Shown: positions 25,130 to 34,388 of the stretch, piece after piece
Numbering within the stretch: position 1 is the stretch's first letter
How the letters are laid out: every line of letters begins with the position of its first letter
Source: Cellulomonas sp. KH9
Lineage (GTDB): Bacteria; Actinomycetota; Actinomycetes; Actinomycetales; Cellulomonadaceae
Assembly: GCF_900114185.1 (NCBI RefSeq)
Contig: NZ_FOSE01000003.1
Span: 1 to 64,000, forward strand
DNA length: 64,000 bases
Direction: 5' to 3'
Notes under the pieces: model-generated
What the model saw: only the letters and a program-made list of their open reading frames with translations
Databases searched by the model: none
Told to the model about the DNA's origin: nothing
Position numbers and translations under genes: made by a program

Positions 25130-25564
25130 TCACGCCGTCGGCCACTGGCGCGGCCGCGACAGCGCTGCCTCGTGGAGACGGGATCGGACGGCACGTAGCG
25201 ACGGCTTCATCTCGAGATGGCGGTAGTCGATGTACGTGTGCCCGGTGGGCAGCGCGTCGTCGCCCGCCGAGTCGTCGACTGCGCGCGTCCCGGCCTCTGC
25301 GATCTCCGAGACGGTGACGCCCCAACTGCCCGCGGTCTGTCCACCGCGGCTTAGGCGCTCCTCGTAGGCAAGCTGGGCGCTGGCCTTCGTTGACCGCGCG
25401 CCGGAGATCTTTCCGTTGTCGCCGGTCGATTCGCAGAACATCTGGACCGACGGGACCCCGCCGTCGAGGTAGCCGGGGTGGCACTGGCGCCAGTAGAACT
25501 CGTCGTCCTGGTCGAGCTCGATCTCGTGCGCCTCGAGAGGCGCGTAGGGGCGTGGCTCGTTCAC
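25130..25564 (-). CDS. conserved hypothetical protein coupled to hsdR
   Basis: A 144-residue protein whose GTG overlaps the hsdR stop (GTGA), making it the last gene of the restriction operon. It reads FYWRQCHPGYLDGGVPSVQM and GKISGARSTKASAQLAYEE, then GSWGVTVSEIAEAG, TYIDYRHLEMKPSLRAVRS and a basic end. The WRQ-H-P pattern and the acidic Asp-Asp segments are striking, but I know no function. Its position argues that it acts with the restriction system, for example as an immunity, control or antirepressor factor. Confidence 0.65.
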   Translation of the reverse strand: MNEPRPYAPLEAHEIELDQDDEFYWRQCHPGYLDGGVPSVQMFCESTGDNGKISGARSTKASAQLAYEERLSRGGQTAGSWGVTVSEIAEAGTRAVDDSAGDDALPTGHTYIDYRHLEMKPSLRAVRSRLHEAALSRPRQWPTA

Positions 25565-28500
25565 GACTTCCCACCCAGCAGCTCGGCGACGACGCGCGCG
25601 GTGGCGTAAGGCTCGGACTGTCGGACTGTGTCCTCGGTGCCGTCGGGGTGGAGCACGAAGATCTCCTGGACGTGGTCGACAAGTGTGACCTCGACCCGCG
25701 GGCTTGGTCCGTGCCATTCGAGCTGTACGCCGCCCGTCGGTGTCGGATAGATCCGCGGCAGGACGACGTGGAACTCGCTGAGCGCTGCGAGGAGTGCGCG
25801 AGCGGCGTGGAGAGATGCGCGGCCGATCGGGGCGCCTTCGCCGTCCAGCCATCCCGCAGGCAGCGCCTCAAGTTCGGCCAGTCGCGCGGACCACGGGGGT
25901 GCCGCGGCGGGTGTACCACTGGTCGGAAGCGCGCTCACCACTGCTGCGTGGAGCATCGCGCCGATCTCGGCGATGACCCGCTGGGAGTCGGCGTGCCCTG
26001 AGGCGATGTAGTCGGCTATGGCGTTGTGGGAGTGCTGGTTGGCGAACACGGCATCGACGACAGCGTCGGACAGGTCCGGCGACTCGAGGAACTGCACGCG
26101 GGAGTTGACCCGTGCCTGCTCGACGAGCGCCTCGTTCTCGAGGAGCACGGCCCCGAGGGTGTCGACGAACCCTTCGACCTGGCTGCGGGAGAACTCGGCG
26201 CCGAACAGGTCGTTGAGCCGGTCGATGACAGCCTGGAACGCGACCAGCACCGGGTCGGGTGCCTTGCCCGATCCGGCCGCGACGACCCCGCGCAGGCCGG
26301 CTCCACTGCCGAGCCCGATGTCCTGCGTCTCGCCGGCCGTGTGCTTGATCTTCTTGAGCACGACGTCGGAGACGTCGATCTCGGCGGTCACCGTCGTCGG
26401 GCGGATGTACCGCTCGAGCAGCCGGAGGAAGATCGCGCGCTTCTCGAGCTGGGTGTCGGCGTAGTCGACGACCTGGCTCATGAAGTCGTAGAGCCGCACG
26501 AACGTGCCGACGTCCTTGCGGAACTGATCGAGCGCCTCGATCTCGGCGGTGTCGTCGCGCCGGACTGCGTCGGTGTAGCGCTTGGCGAACTCGTCACGCG
26601 CTGGCTTGATCGTCGCTGCGAGTGCGTTGTTGCCGGCCCGCCCGACCCACGCGGCAACGCAGGCATCGACCTGCGCCTCGGTGAACACAGCGCCCTGGTC
26701 GAGCTTGGCGGAGATGTCATGGACGACGTTCGGGTCGGTCGTCGTCTCGAGCCGGGCGTCGGTGTAGTACGGCTCGAAGGACTTGCGGATCTCCTCCGGG
26801 TCGTTGACGAAGTCCAGGACGAACGTTACGTCCTTGCGCACCCCCGACGGGGTCCGGTACGTGCGGTTGAGCCTCGACAGGGTCTGCACGGCCAGGACAC
26901 CCGACAGGCGCTTGTCGACGTACATCGCGGTGAGCAGGGGCTGGTCGAACCCGGTCTGGAACTTGTTGGCGACGAGCAACACCTTGTACTCGGGGCCGGA
27001 GAACGCTGAGGCGATCTGTGAGCCGACCTTGGTCGGGTTCATCGAGGACTCGGTGAACTGCCCCGGCCCGGTCTCGGTGTCCTCGACGGAGCCGGAGAAC
27101 GCGACGAGGGTGCCGAGGCCGGTGTACCCGCGCTTGGCGATGTAGGCGTCGATCTGCGTCTTGTACCGGACGGCGGCCTTGCGGGAGTCGGTGACGACCA
27201 TCGCCTTGGCGTGCCCGTCGAGGAGGTGGGCGACGTTCTCGCGGAAGTGCTCGACGATGATGGCGCACTTCTGGCTGATGTTCGTGGGGTGCAGCTTCAC
27301 CCACCGCATCAGGCCCTTCGTCGCCGCGGCCTTGTCGACGAGCATGTCCTCGACCGCCTGCTCGACGGGGCTGTCGTACTCCTCGTCAGGCTGCGAGCCC
27401 TGGGCCGCGACGTTGCGGGCGATCTGGAAGGCCGTGTCGTAGGTCTGGTACCCGCGCAGCACGTCGAGGATGAACTCCTCTTCGATGGCCTGCTTCATCG
27501 TGTACGTGTGGAACGGCCGCGGGATGCCGTCGGCGTCGGGCGTGCCGAACAGCTCGAGGGTCTTGGCCTTCGGGGTGGCGGTGAACGCAAAGAACGACAC
27601 GTTCGGGGTCGTCGCCCGGGCAGTCATCTCGGCTGCGAGCTCGTCCTCGACGGAGACCTCTCCGCCGTCGTCGAGGTCGGCGCGCTCGGTGGCGGACAGG
27701 ATCGTGCGGATCTTCCCCGCGGTGGCGCCCGACTGCGACGAGTGCGCCTCGTCTGCGATGACGGCAAAGGTGCGACCGGCGAGGCCCTTGTTCTCCGCGA
27801 TGGCCTCCATCGCGAACGGGAAGGTCTGCAGCGTGACGACGACGATCAGCTTGCCGCCGGTGAGTGCCTGCGCGAGCGCCTGGGACTTCGACCCAGACTT
27901 GCGGGCCTCGACCTCGTCGACCGTCGTGATGATGCCTTCACCGCTGGACGTGCCGGTGTCGGCGGAGTCGATCTGACGCACAGCGACCTGCAGCTGGTCG
28001 TCGAGCACGGTGCGGTCGGTGACGACGATCACCGTGTCGAACACCTTGTGGTCGTGCTCGTCGAACAGCCGGGCCAGCCGGTGCGCCGTCCATGCGATCG
28101 AGTTGGTCTTCCCTGAGCCGGCCGAGTGCTGGATCAGGTACTTCTGCCCGGGCCCGTGCTCGCGGGCGTGCGCCACCATCGCGGTGACGGCCTCCCACTG
28201 GTGGTAGCGGGGGAACAGCAACGTCGTCGACTTGCTGACCGCGCCGCTGATGGGGTCGCGGGACTGCCGCGTCTCGACGTGGCAGAACTTGCCCAGGATC
28301 GTGAGCCACGCGTCGCGCTCGAGGACTTTCTCCCACAGGTACGACGTTGCTGAACCGCGCGGGTTCGGGGCGTTGCCCTTGCCGCCATGTCCGTCGCCGG
28401 CGTTGAACGGCAGGAAGTGAGTCTTGTCTCCGGCGAGGCGCGTGGTCATCCACACCTCCTCGTTCGACACCGCGAAGTGCACGAGCGCGCGGTTGCCGAA

Positions 28501-29094
28501 GCCGAGCAGCGGCTGCACGTGCCCGCCGGGGTCCTTGGGGAGGCGAGCCTTCTTGTACTGGTCGATCGCCTCAGCGACGGACTGTGTGAAGTCGGTCTTG
28601 AGCTCAAGCGTTGCGACGGGAAGCCCGTTGACGAACAGCACCAGGTCGAGCGAGCGGTTGTCCTTCGTCGAGAAGTGCACCTGCCGCATGACCCGCACGC
28701 GGACCTTGGCGTAGTCCGCCAGTGTCGTCGGGTTCAGCGAGGTCGCCGGCTTGAACTGGCACATCCGGAACGACGACGACACGTGCTTGAACCCGCGCCG
28801 CAGCACGTTCAGCGTGCCCCCGCCCTGTTCCGGCGGGGTGTCGAGCACCTTGCACAAGCGGTCAAGCAACGCGCTCGTCGCGGCTGGCTCCTGCGACGTG
28901 CCGACCTTCACCGACCTGGCGAACTCCTCCGGCTGAGTGTCCTGCAGCCAGCCGAGCACGTCGCCCGGGATGATCGCCCGCTCCCGGTCGTACTCCGCAC
29001 CCGGCTCGTGATCCGTCGGCGAGTACAGCCAACCGTGCGCCGCCAGGTGCGCGCACAGCTCGGACTCGAATGGCTTCTCGTTGTAGTCCGCCAT
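25561..29094 (-). CDS. hsdR: type I restriction enzyme R subunit
   Basis: A 1177-residue motor-nuclease subunit. It has the PD-(D/E)xK nuclease core (ELK at residues 164-166), a Walker A (SAGSGKT, Lys329), a DEAH box from Asp448 (ADEAHSSQSG) and later helicase motifs (FAFTATPK, TGFDQPLLTAMYVDKRL, QTLSRLNRTY). With HsdM and HsdS it translocates and cleaves unmodified foreign DNA. The ATG at 29094 overlaps the hsdS stop; a GTG one codon earlier is possible. The length is normal for the family, so it should be active. Confidence 0.95.
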   Translation of the reverse strand: MADYNEKPFESELCAHLAAHGWLYSPTDHEPGAEYDRERAIIPGDVLGWLQDTQPEEFARSVKVGTSQEPAATSALLDRLCKVLDTPPEQGGGTLNVLRRGFKHVSSSFRMCQFKPATSLNPTTLADYAKVRVRVMRQVHFSTKDNRSLDLVLFVNGLPVATLELKTDFTQSVAEAIDQYKKARLPKDPGGHVQPLLGFGNRALVHFAVSNEEVWMTTRLAGDKTHFLPFNAGDGHGGKGNAPNPRGSATSYLWEKVLERDAWLTILGKFCHVETRQSRDPISGAVSKSTTLLFPRYHQWEAVTAMVAHAREHGPGQKYLIQHSAGSGKTNSIAWTAHRLARLFDEHDHKVFDTVIVVTDRTVLDDQLQVAVRQIDSADTGTSSGEGIITTVDEVEARKSGSKSQALAQALTGGKLIVVVTLQTFPFAMEAIAENKGLAGRTFAVIADEAHSSQSGATAGKIRTILSATERADLDDGGEVSVEDELAAEMTARATTPNVSFFAFTATPKAKTLELFGTPDADGIPRPFHTYTMKQAIEEEFILDVLRGYQTYDTAFQIARNVAAQGSQPDEEYDSPVEQAVEDMLVDKAAATKGLMRWVKLHPTNISQKCAIIVEHFRENVAHLLDGHAKAMVVTDSRKAAVRYKTQIDAYIAKRGYTGLGTLVAFSGSVEDTETGPGQFTESSMNPTKVGSQIASAFSGPEYKVLLVANKFQTGFDQPLLTAMYVDKRLSGVLAVQTLSRLNRTYRTPSGVRKDVTFVLDFVNDPEEIRKSFEPYYTDARLETTTDPNVVHDISAKLDQGAVFTEAQVDACVAAWVGRAGNNALAATIKPARDEFAKRYTDAVRRDDTAEIEALDQFRKDVGTFVRLYDFMSQVVDYADTQLEKRAIFLRLLERYIRPTTVTAEIDVSDVVLKKIKHTAGETQDIGLGSGAGLRGVVAAGSGKAPDPVLVAFQAVIDRLNDLFGAEFSRSQVEGFVDTLGAVLLENEALVEQARVNSRVQFLESPDLSDAVVDAVFANQHSHNAIADYIASGHADSQRVIAEIGAMLHAAVVSALPTSGTPAAAPPWSARLAELEALPAGWLDGEGAPIGRASLHAARALLAALSEFHVVLPRIYPTPTGGVQLEWHGPSPRVEVTLVDHVQEIFVLHPDGTEDTVRQSEPYATARVVAELLGGKS

Positions 29095-30326
29095 CACGCC
29101 ACCCCCTGCGTTGCCCGGCCCGTGGTGCGCACGTCGATCTGGCCGGCGACCGTTGCCGTGATCAGTGCGGTGCGCCGTTCTTTGGCGAGGGCGATGTGGC
29201 GATCTGCTCGTTCGATCAGGAGGTCGATAGTCGCCAGCCGATCATCGAGGTACGTAACGATCTGCCGCTGCTCATCCCGCGGCGGCCTGGCCCAGGGTGC
29301 TGCAGCGAGTTCCTCTCGGTTGATCTTCGGCATCTTGACGCGCGCCGACATCACGGAGACGTAATTGTGAAAGGGAGTCGCGCGCATCCAGTGCGCAATG
29401 AACCGGTGATCGCTTCCCTTGCGGCTTGAGAGCGGATACATGTCAGCGCTGCAAAGGCAGTCCTCGACGGCGATCGCGATCTTGTTCAGCGCCGGCCGGA
29501 TCTTGGAGAACAGAATCTGCCCGCTGGTGGCGAGGTACTTGCCGCTGTCGGCGCCCTGCTCGGCGGCTGACTCTCGACCAAGGATGCGACCTGTTCCGCC
29601 TTCGATGTGGTTGGGCGCCACCAGGGTCATGGCCGCCCACGGGTCGGCGCTTGGGTCAACCTGGCCTTCGTTCACCGCAATCTCCCGGCCGAAGCGGTCT
29701 TGCGACCACCCCTCGGGGATCTGCGGTAGGAACGGGTTGCGGGTCTCCACGAGCGAAGCGCCGTTGAGACCGCGTGTCACGGCCCTGGTGACGACAGCCG
29801 AGCGGCGTTCGCGGAGGGTGGTGATTAGTTGGGTCTGCTTGGCGATCAGCGTGTCGATCCGCGACGTCTGCTCGTCCAGGAAGTCCGCAATCGCCCTCTG
29901 TTCCTCGATATCCGGCGCAGGGATCGCGATGTGAGCGACCTGCCATGAAGACAGATGCTTGACGGTCGTGGCGTACGTCAGGTCGTTGATGACCTTGAGG
30001 TGACGTGGGAGTGCGTACGCAAGGAAGCGTGGATCGCAGTCTGCTCTGCTTCGTAGTGCGCACAGTCGTTGATTGAGTGCGGCGGTCCCTCGGCGCCACA
30101 GTTGTACGTTGAAGTCGCCGTCCATCCCAACAACGACGTCGTCGTTGCGGAGGAGCGCGCCGCCAGGAGCCGTCGCCACGGGGATGTAAGTCTCGAACTC
30201 GTCGGCGAGCAGGTCGCGGATTCGCACTAGAGGCATCTCTTCGGTCGACGAGAAGGTCGCCGCGTCGAACGGGAACCCGTTGAAGAGAGAAGCAAGGTCG
30301 CCGACGCGGCGCGTGCGCCAGGTCAC
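29094..30326 (-). CDS. hsdS: type I restriction enzyme specificity subunit
   Basis: A 410-residue specificity subunit with two target recognition domains and two coiled-coil spacers. The first half ends in IPAPDIEEQRAIADFLDEQ with a coiled coil (TSRIDTLIAKQTQL), and the second ends in RPPRDEQRQIVTYLDDRLA with another. It sets the DNA sequence that is methylated or cut; the sequence itself cannot be told from the protein. The GTG start overlaps the hsdM stop (GTGA). Confidence 0.95.
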   Translation of the reverse strand: MTWRTRRVGDLASLFNGFPFDAATFSSTEEMPLVRIRDLLADEFETYIPVATAPGGALLRNDDVVVGMDGDFNVQLWRRGTAALNQRLCALRSRADCDPRFLAYALPRHLKVINDLTYATTVKHLSSWQVAHIAIPAPDIEEQRAIADFLDEQTSRIDTLIAKQTQLITTLRERRSAVVTRAVTRGLNGASLVETRNPFLPQIPEGWSQDRFGREIAVNEGQVDPSADPWAAMTLVAPNHIEGGTGRILGRESAAEQGADSGKYLATSGQILFSKIRPALNKIAIAVEDCLCSADMYPLSSRKGSDHRFIAHWMRATPFHNYVSVMSARVKMPKINREELAAAPWARPPRDEQRQIVTYLDDRLATIDLLIERADRHIALAKERRTALITATVAGQIDVRTTGRATQGVA

Positions 30327-32293
30327 GCCTCCACCTCTCGCAGCAACTCGAGGATCTCACCCACCAGAACGTCGAGATCGCGGTCGATCTCCTCAAGCGG
30401 TCGCGGAGGCACGTACCTGTAGAAGTGCCGTGTGAACGGGATCTCGTAGCCGACCTTGGTCTTGGTGCGGTCGACCCAGGCGTCGGGCACGTGCGGTAGC
30501 ACCTCGGTCTCCATGTAGGCGTCGATCACGGCCTGCTCGGTGCCGTCGGCGTCGGCCGTCTTGGGGGTCCCGTTCCAGCCGAAGGGGATGTTCTCGGTGT
30601 CGCGCAGCTTGGGGTCGGGCTCGGGGTTGCCCTTGGCGTCGCGGATCTCGTCGGCGGTCTCGTCGCGCTCGCCGATCGTGAGCCACAGCGTGCGGCGCTG
30701 CGGTGTGGTGAGCGCGACGCCGTTCGAGCCGAGGTGCTTGCCGAGGTCCTTCATGAACGCGTCACGGTTGAGGTACACCGACTCGCCGAAGGTGGCGAGC
30801 GCGTCCGCCAGCCGGTCGCGGTCGACGGCCTTGAGCTTCGGCTCGTCGCGCACGAGCGCGACCCGCTCGGGCGTGCAGGCGAACCGCAGGCGCAGGGGCC
30901 GTTCGACGGTGATGGTCCAGTAGCCGAAGTCCTGCGTGTCGAAGATCTTCGACGTCTCGCCGGTCTCGAACGCCGCGTAGTCGGCGAGGATCGCCTTGCG
31001 ATCGACGTCGCTGATCTCGACGCGCTTCGAGCCGAGCGACTTCCGCATCTTGCTAGACCGCCCCGATCCGTCGATGAGTTGCACCTTGCCAGCCCGCTCG
31101 GGCGACTTGGTGTTGTCGAGCACCCACACGTACGTCGAGATCCCAGTGTTGTAGAACATGTCGGCCGGCAGCGCGACGATCGCCTCGACCAGATCCTTCT
31201 CCAGCAGCCAGCGTCGGATCTCCGACTGTCCCGACCCTGCGCCGCCGTTGAACAGAGGGGACCCGTTCATGACGACTCCGACGCGTCCGCCGCCCTGCGA
31301 GGCCGGGCGCATCTTCGACGCGAGGTGCAGCAGGAAGAGCATCTGTCCGTCGCCCACCCCCGGCAGGCCCGGGCCGAAGCGGCCGGCGAACCCGCGCTTG
31401 TGCTCGTCCTTGACGGCCTTCTCCGACGCCTTCCAGTCCACGCCGTACGGCGGGTTTGCGAGGCAGTAGTCAAAGGTCTGGCCGGGGAACTGGTCGTCCG
31501 ACAGGGTGTCCCCGAGCTTGATGTTGTCCGGGTTCTGCCCCTTGGCGAGCAGGTCGGACTTGCAGATTGCGTACGACTGGTCGTTGATCTCCTGCCCGTA
31601 CAGCGTCAGTCGGGCGTCGGGGTTCTGACCGAGCAGGTGCTCCTCGGCGAGCGAGAGCATGCCGCCGGTCCCAGCTGTGGGGTCATAGACAGTGCGAACG
31701 GCGCCCTTCTCGCCGATGGCCTCGTTGTCCTCGGCGAAGATCAGGTCGACGACCAGCCGGACGGCGTCGCGCGGCGTGAAGTGGTCACCGGCCGTGGCGT
31801 TCGAGGCCTCGGCGAAACGGCGGATCAGATCCTCGAACAGGTCGCCCATGTCGGAGTTCGAGATGACGTCCGGGTGGAGGTCGACTTTCGTGAACCGCTC
31901 GACCACGAGGTAGAGCCGGTCCTTCTCGGCGAGCTTGGCGACGACCTCGTCGAACTTGAACCGATCGAAGACGTCGATCGCCGACGAGAACGAGTGCACG
32001 TACTCCACGAGGTTGGCCTGCAGGCCATCGGGGTCCTGCAGGAGGCCGGTCAGCGTGAACTTCGACGTGTTGTAGAACCGCAGGCCGGTCGCCTGGCGGA
32101 CGAGCGACGCCTGACGCATCTCGGAGTCGACGCCGTCGATCAGGCTCGCGATCTGCTCGCGGTGCGGCTCGAGGATCGCGTCCAGCCGACGCAGGATCGT
32201 CATCGGCAGGATGACGGACCCGTACTCGTGCTGCTGATACGGGCCGCGGAGCTGGTCCGCGATCCCCCACACGAAACTGCTGAGCTTGCTCAC
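30323..32293 (-). CDS. hsdM: type I restriction enzyme methylation subunit
   Basis: A 656-residue adenine-N6 methyltransferase subunit. Motif I is DPTAGTGGM (from Asp204) and the catalytic NPPYG starts at Asn280. The N-terminal HsdM helical domain (WGIADQLRGPYQQHEYGSVI) and a long C-terminal region are present. I chose the GTG at 32293, preceded by GAGGG; a TTG at 32308 is possible. It leads the hsdM-hsdS-hsdR-hypothetical operon, all with overlapping ends. Confidence 0.95.
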   Translation of the reverse strand: MSKLSSFVWGIADQLRGPYQQHEYGSVILPMTILRRLDAILEPHREQIASLIDGVDSEMRQASLVRQATGLRFYNTSKFTLTGLLQDPDGLQANLVEYVHSFSSAIDVFDRFKFDEVVAKLAEKDRLYLVVERFTKVDLHPDVISNSDMGDLFEDLIRRFAEASNATAGDHFTPRDAVRLVVDLIFAEDNEAIGEKGAVRTVYDPTAGTGGMLSLAEEHLLGQNPDARLTLYGQEINDQSYAICKSDLLAKGQNPDNIKLGDTLSDDQFPGQTFDYCLANPPYGVDWKASEKAVKDEHKRGFAGRFGPGLPGVGDGQMLFLLHLASKMRPASQGGGRVGVVMNGSPLFNGGAGSGQSEIRRWLLEKDLVEAIVALPADMFYNTGISTYVWVLDNTKSPERAGKVQLIDGSGRSSKMRKSLGSKRVEISDVDRKAILADYAAFETGETSKIFDTQDFGYWTITVERPLRLRFACTPERVALVRDEPKLKAVDRDRLADALATFGESVYLNRDAFMKDLGKHLGSNGVALTTPQRRTLWLTIGERDETADEIRDAKGNPEPDPKLRDTENIPFGWNGTPKTADADGTEQAVIDAYMETEVLPHVPDAWVDRTKTKVGYEIPFTRHFYRYVPPRPLEEIDRDLDVLVGEILELLREVEA

Positions 32294-32444
32294 CGGTAGT
32301 GCCCTCAACTCTCCACACGCTGCGCGGCGAGAGGGGCGTGGCCCCGCGGTCGCCGCTGATCCATCGCGAGGCTACCGCCGACTCGAACCGCGAAATGGAC
32401 GTTCGGCGACTTGCCCCAGTAGTCCGGATCGGAGCGTCGGTTGC

Positions 32445-32666
32445 CTAGAAGTCCAGGTCCCACGGTTCCCGAGTGGCAGCGGGGGTGAGGAGCGTGTGCC
32501 GTACGAGTCCCGCTAGCCGTCCGCGCAACCGGACGACGCGTGGTGCCGTGTCGGTGAGGTCGACGGCATGCCGAAGGGCGTGGTCGACGCCCGGCCCCTC
32601 GCTCTCGCGCCGGCCGCTGGACTGGAGCCAGGAGACGACGGCCGAGACCTCGTCGTCATTAGGCCC
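32445..32666 (-). other. open frame in phase with tniQ after its stop, no start codon
   Basis: Directly after the TGA of tniQ the same frame stays open for 73 codons. It reads a protein-like sequence (NDDEVSAVVSWLQSSG, VDHALRHAVDLTDTAP, TREPWDLDF) to a TAG at 32445, with codon use like its neighbours. It has no ATG, GTG or TTG in a fitting place. Either the TniQ protein was longer and a stop mutation cut it, or the UGA is read through, or the piece starts at an unusual codon. Confidence 0.5.
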
Positions 32667-34388
32667 TCAAGGTGGACGAGCCGATCGGTCGTCGTCTGAG
32701 CACAACCCGAGTTCCTGCCCGATGGCAATGGAGAGACTGCTGGATAGCAGATCGGGCGGTTCTGCGCGTCCCAAGGGCGCCTGGGCGAACGCGGAATGAC
32801 CGCCCGTGTGGTCGAGCCAGAACCGGCACGCCATCGCCTCGGCGGCCCGAGGCCGGGCGGTGTCACCTAACCGATGTGCCGCCTGTCGGCATGCCCTCAG
32901 TAGTTCGTCGACTTCGGCCACTTCGAGACGTCGCCGTTGATAGTCCACGGTCGGCGGTGTTTCATGGATGCGGTGATACAGGTCGTCCAGGGCTGCTAGG
33001 TAGGCTGGCCAGAGCTTGGCGTCATAGATCGCCCACCAGTGAGTTCTGAACTGCGTCGCACTCATCGCCGGGAGCCCGAGCGCGATCGCGAGGCGGCCCC
33101 ACGGTCGGTCGGTGCCGTACCGCGCGAGACACGTCGCTGTGAACGCGCGCCCCAGCGGGGAGTTGATCCCGAGCTCGGGCTTCGCGTCGACGCCGAGCGC
33201 ACCTTCGTCGACGACCTGCGGGATCCAGGCGAGCGGTAGGGCGCTTCGCCCGTCGGAGGCCTGCAGCAGCCGGGTCGTGGGATTCACGCCGTCGGGGTAT
33301 CGCGGTCGCTCCGAGCCGAGTCGGTGACTGAGCTCGGCGCCGAGGCTGAACCTGCCGCGAAGACCGGTGAGTGTGATCGCGACGATCAGCGGGTTACGCG
33401 GCTTGGAGCGCACGTGCGTGTCACTGGCCAGTGGTGCAAGTTCGTTGTTCTGACCGAAGGCTTGCCGCCGCACGGCTTCGCGGCCGGCGGCGACCAGGCT
33501 CGCCGTGCTGAGGACGGCGTCGGCGTCGAGGAGTGCGCCCATGTAGACCTCGAGTCGCGGCGCGCGCGCGGCGTTGACCTTCCGGTCGATGATGGTCAGC
33601 CACGCTTCGAGGACCGTTTGGGCGCGACCCAAGGTGCCGCAGCTCTCCACCAGCCCCTCACGGGCTGTGGCCGCTCTCGCCGCCAGGTCGAACAGGTTCG
33701 CCTGCGCTTTGACGACCTCGGCGAAGACGGTCGGCGCCTCGATCGTCGCGAAGTCGGTGAGGCACCGCCGGCGGTACCGGCCGCCACTCGACAGGGTGTC
33801 GAAGGCGGGGCAGATGGTGACGCCCGTACGACTCGTGTGCCATGCCGTGCCCCCGAACGGCGGCCGATCACACCCCGGGCACTCGACCATCAGCTCGACG
33901 CGGTGCTCGATGCACACGAGGTGCAACGGGTCCGTCCATGACTCGCGCCAGTACCCGTCACGTCGCAGACAGTCCGGGCAGAACTTCGTCCGCGACAGTG
34001 CGGGAGCGCGTGCTTCAAGCCCGAGCTCACGGCGGTACTCGGCGCGGGCATCCGCCAGCGCGCGGCCGATACCGCCGCGGAGGTCGGAGAGGTCGTCGAC
34101 CGTGACAGCGAGTCGTTCCGCGACGACTGAGCGCGCTGGTGCCGGCAGCTTGTCCAAGTGCAGGAACCGTTGGGGGAGTACGTCCACGCCAGCGCTTCGG
34201 AGCAAGTCACGTGGTGACAGGGCGTACCTGTTCGCGAAGCGGACCAGCCAGGACCCCACGTGCTCGTCGTCGTGCCGCGGGACGGCGATGGGCATGCGGT
34301 CGACGACGTAACCGCCGCCCGCCGACCGGAGACGTCGCGCCCCAGCGGCGGGCGGTTCAGCGGCGCGCGGCGCCGGCCTCTGCGGCAT
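32667..34388 (-). CDS. tniQ: TniQ/TnsD-family target-selection protein
   Basis: A protein of up to 573 residues that chooses insertion sites for the transposon. The typical TniQ opening (MPIAVPRHDDEHVGSWLVRF) starts at an ATG at 34295; a longer start at 34388 overlaps tniB by 32 bases. A zinc-finger set follows: CPDC, then CIEH, then CPGC within about 40 residues, as in TniQ/TnsD proteins. The large C-terminal part probably binds the target. An in-phase open frame after the stop may be a lost C-terminus. Confidence 0.85.
   Translation of the reverse strand: MPQRPAPRAAEPPAAGARRLRSAGGGYVVDRMPIAVPRHDDEHVGSWLVRFANRYALSPRDLLRSAGVDVLPQRFLHLDKLPAPARSVVAERLAVTVDDLSDLRGGIGRALADARAEYRRELGLEARAPALSRTKFCPDCLRRDGYWRESWTDPLHLVCIEHRVELMVECPGCDRPPFGGTAWHTSRTGVTICPAFDTLSSGGRYRRRCLTDFATIEAPTVFAEVVKAQANLFDLAARAATAREGLVESCGTLGRAQTVLEAWLTIIDRKVNAARAPRLEVYMGALLDADAVLSTASLVAAGREAVRRQAFGQNNELAPLASDTHVRSKPRNPLIVAITLTGLRGRFSLGAELSHRLGSERPRYPDGVNPTTRLLQASDGRSALPLAWIPQVVDEGALGVDAKPELGINSPLGRAFTATCLARYGTDRPWGRLAIALGLPAMSATQFRTHWWAIYDAKLWPAYLAALDDLYHRIHETPPTVDYQRRRLEVAEVDELLRACRQAAHRLGDTARPRAAEAMACRFWLDHTGGHSAFAQAPLGRAEPPDLLSSSLSIAIGQELGLCSDDDRSARPP

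Noticed and set aside
25561-32293. Restriction genes as a chromosomal locus beside the transposon
   Set aside because: The left terminal repeat lies at 21804, beyond them, so they are inside the element.
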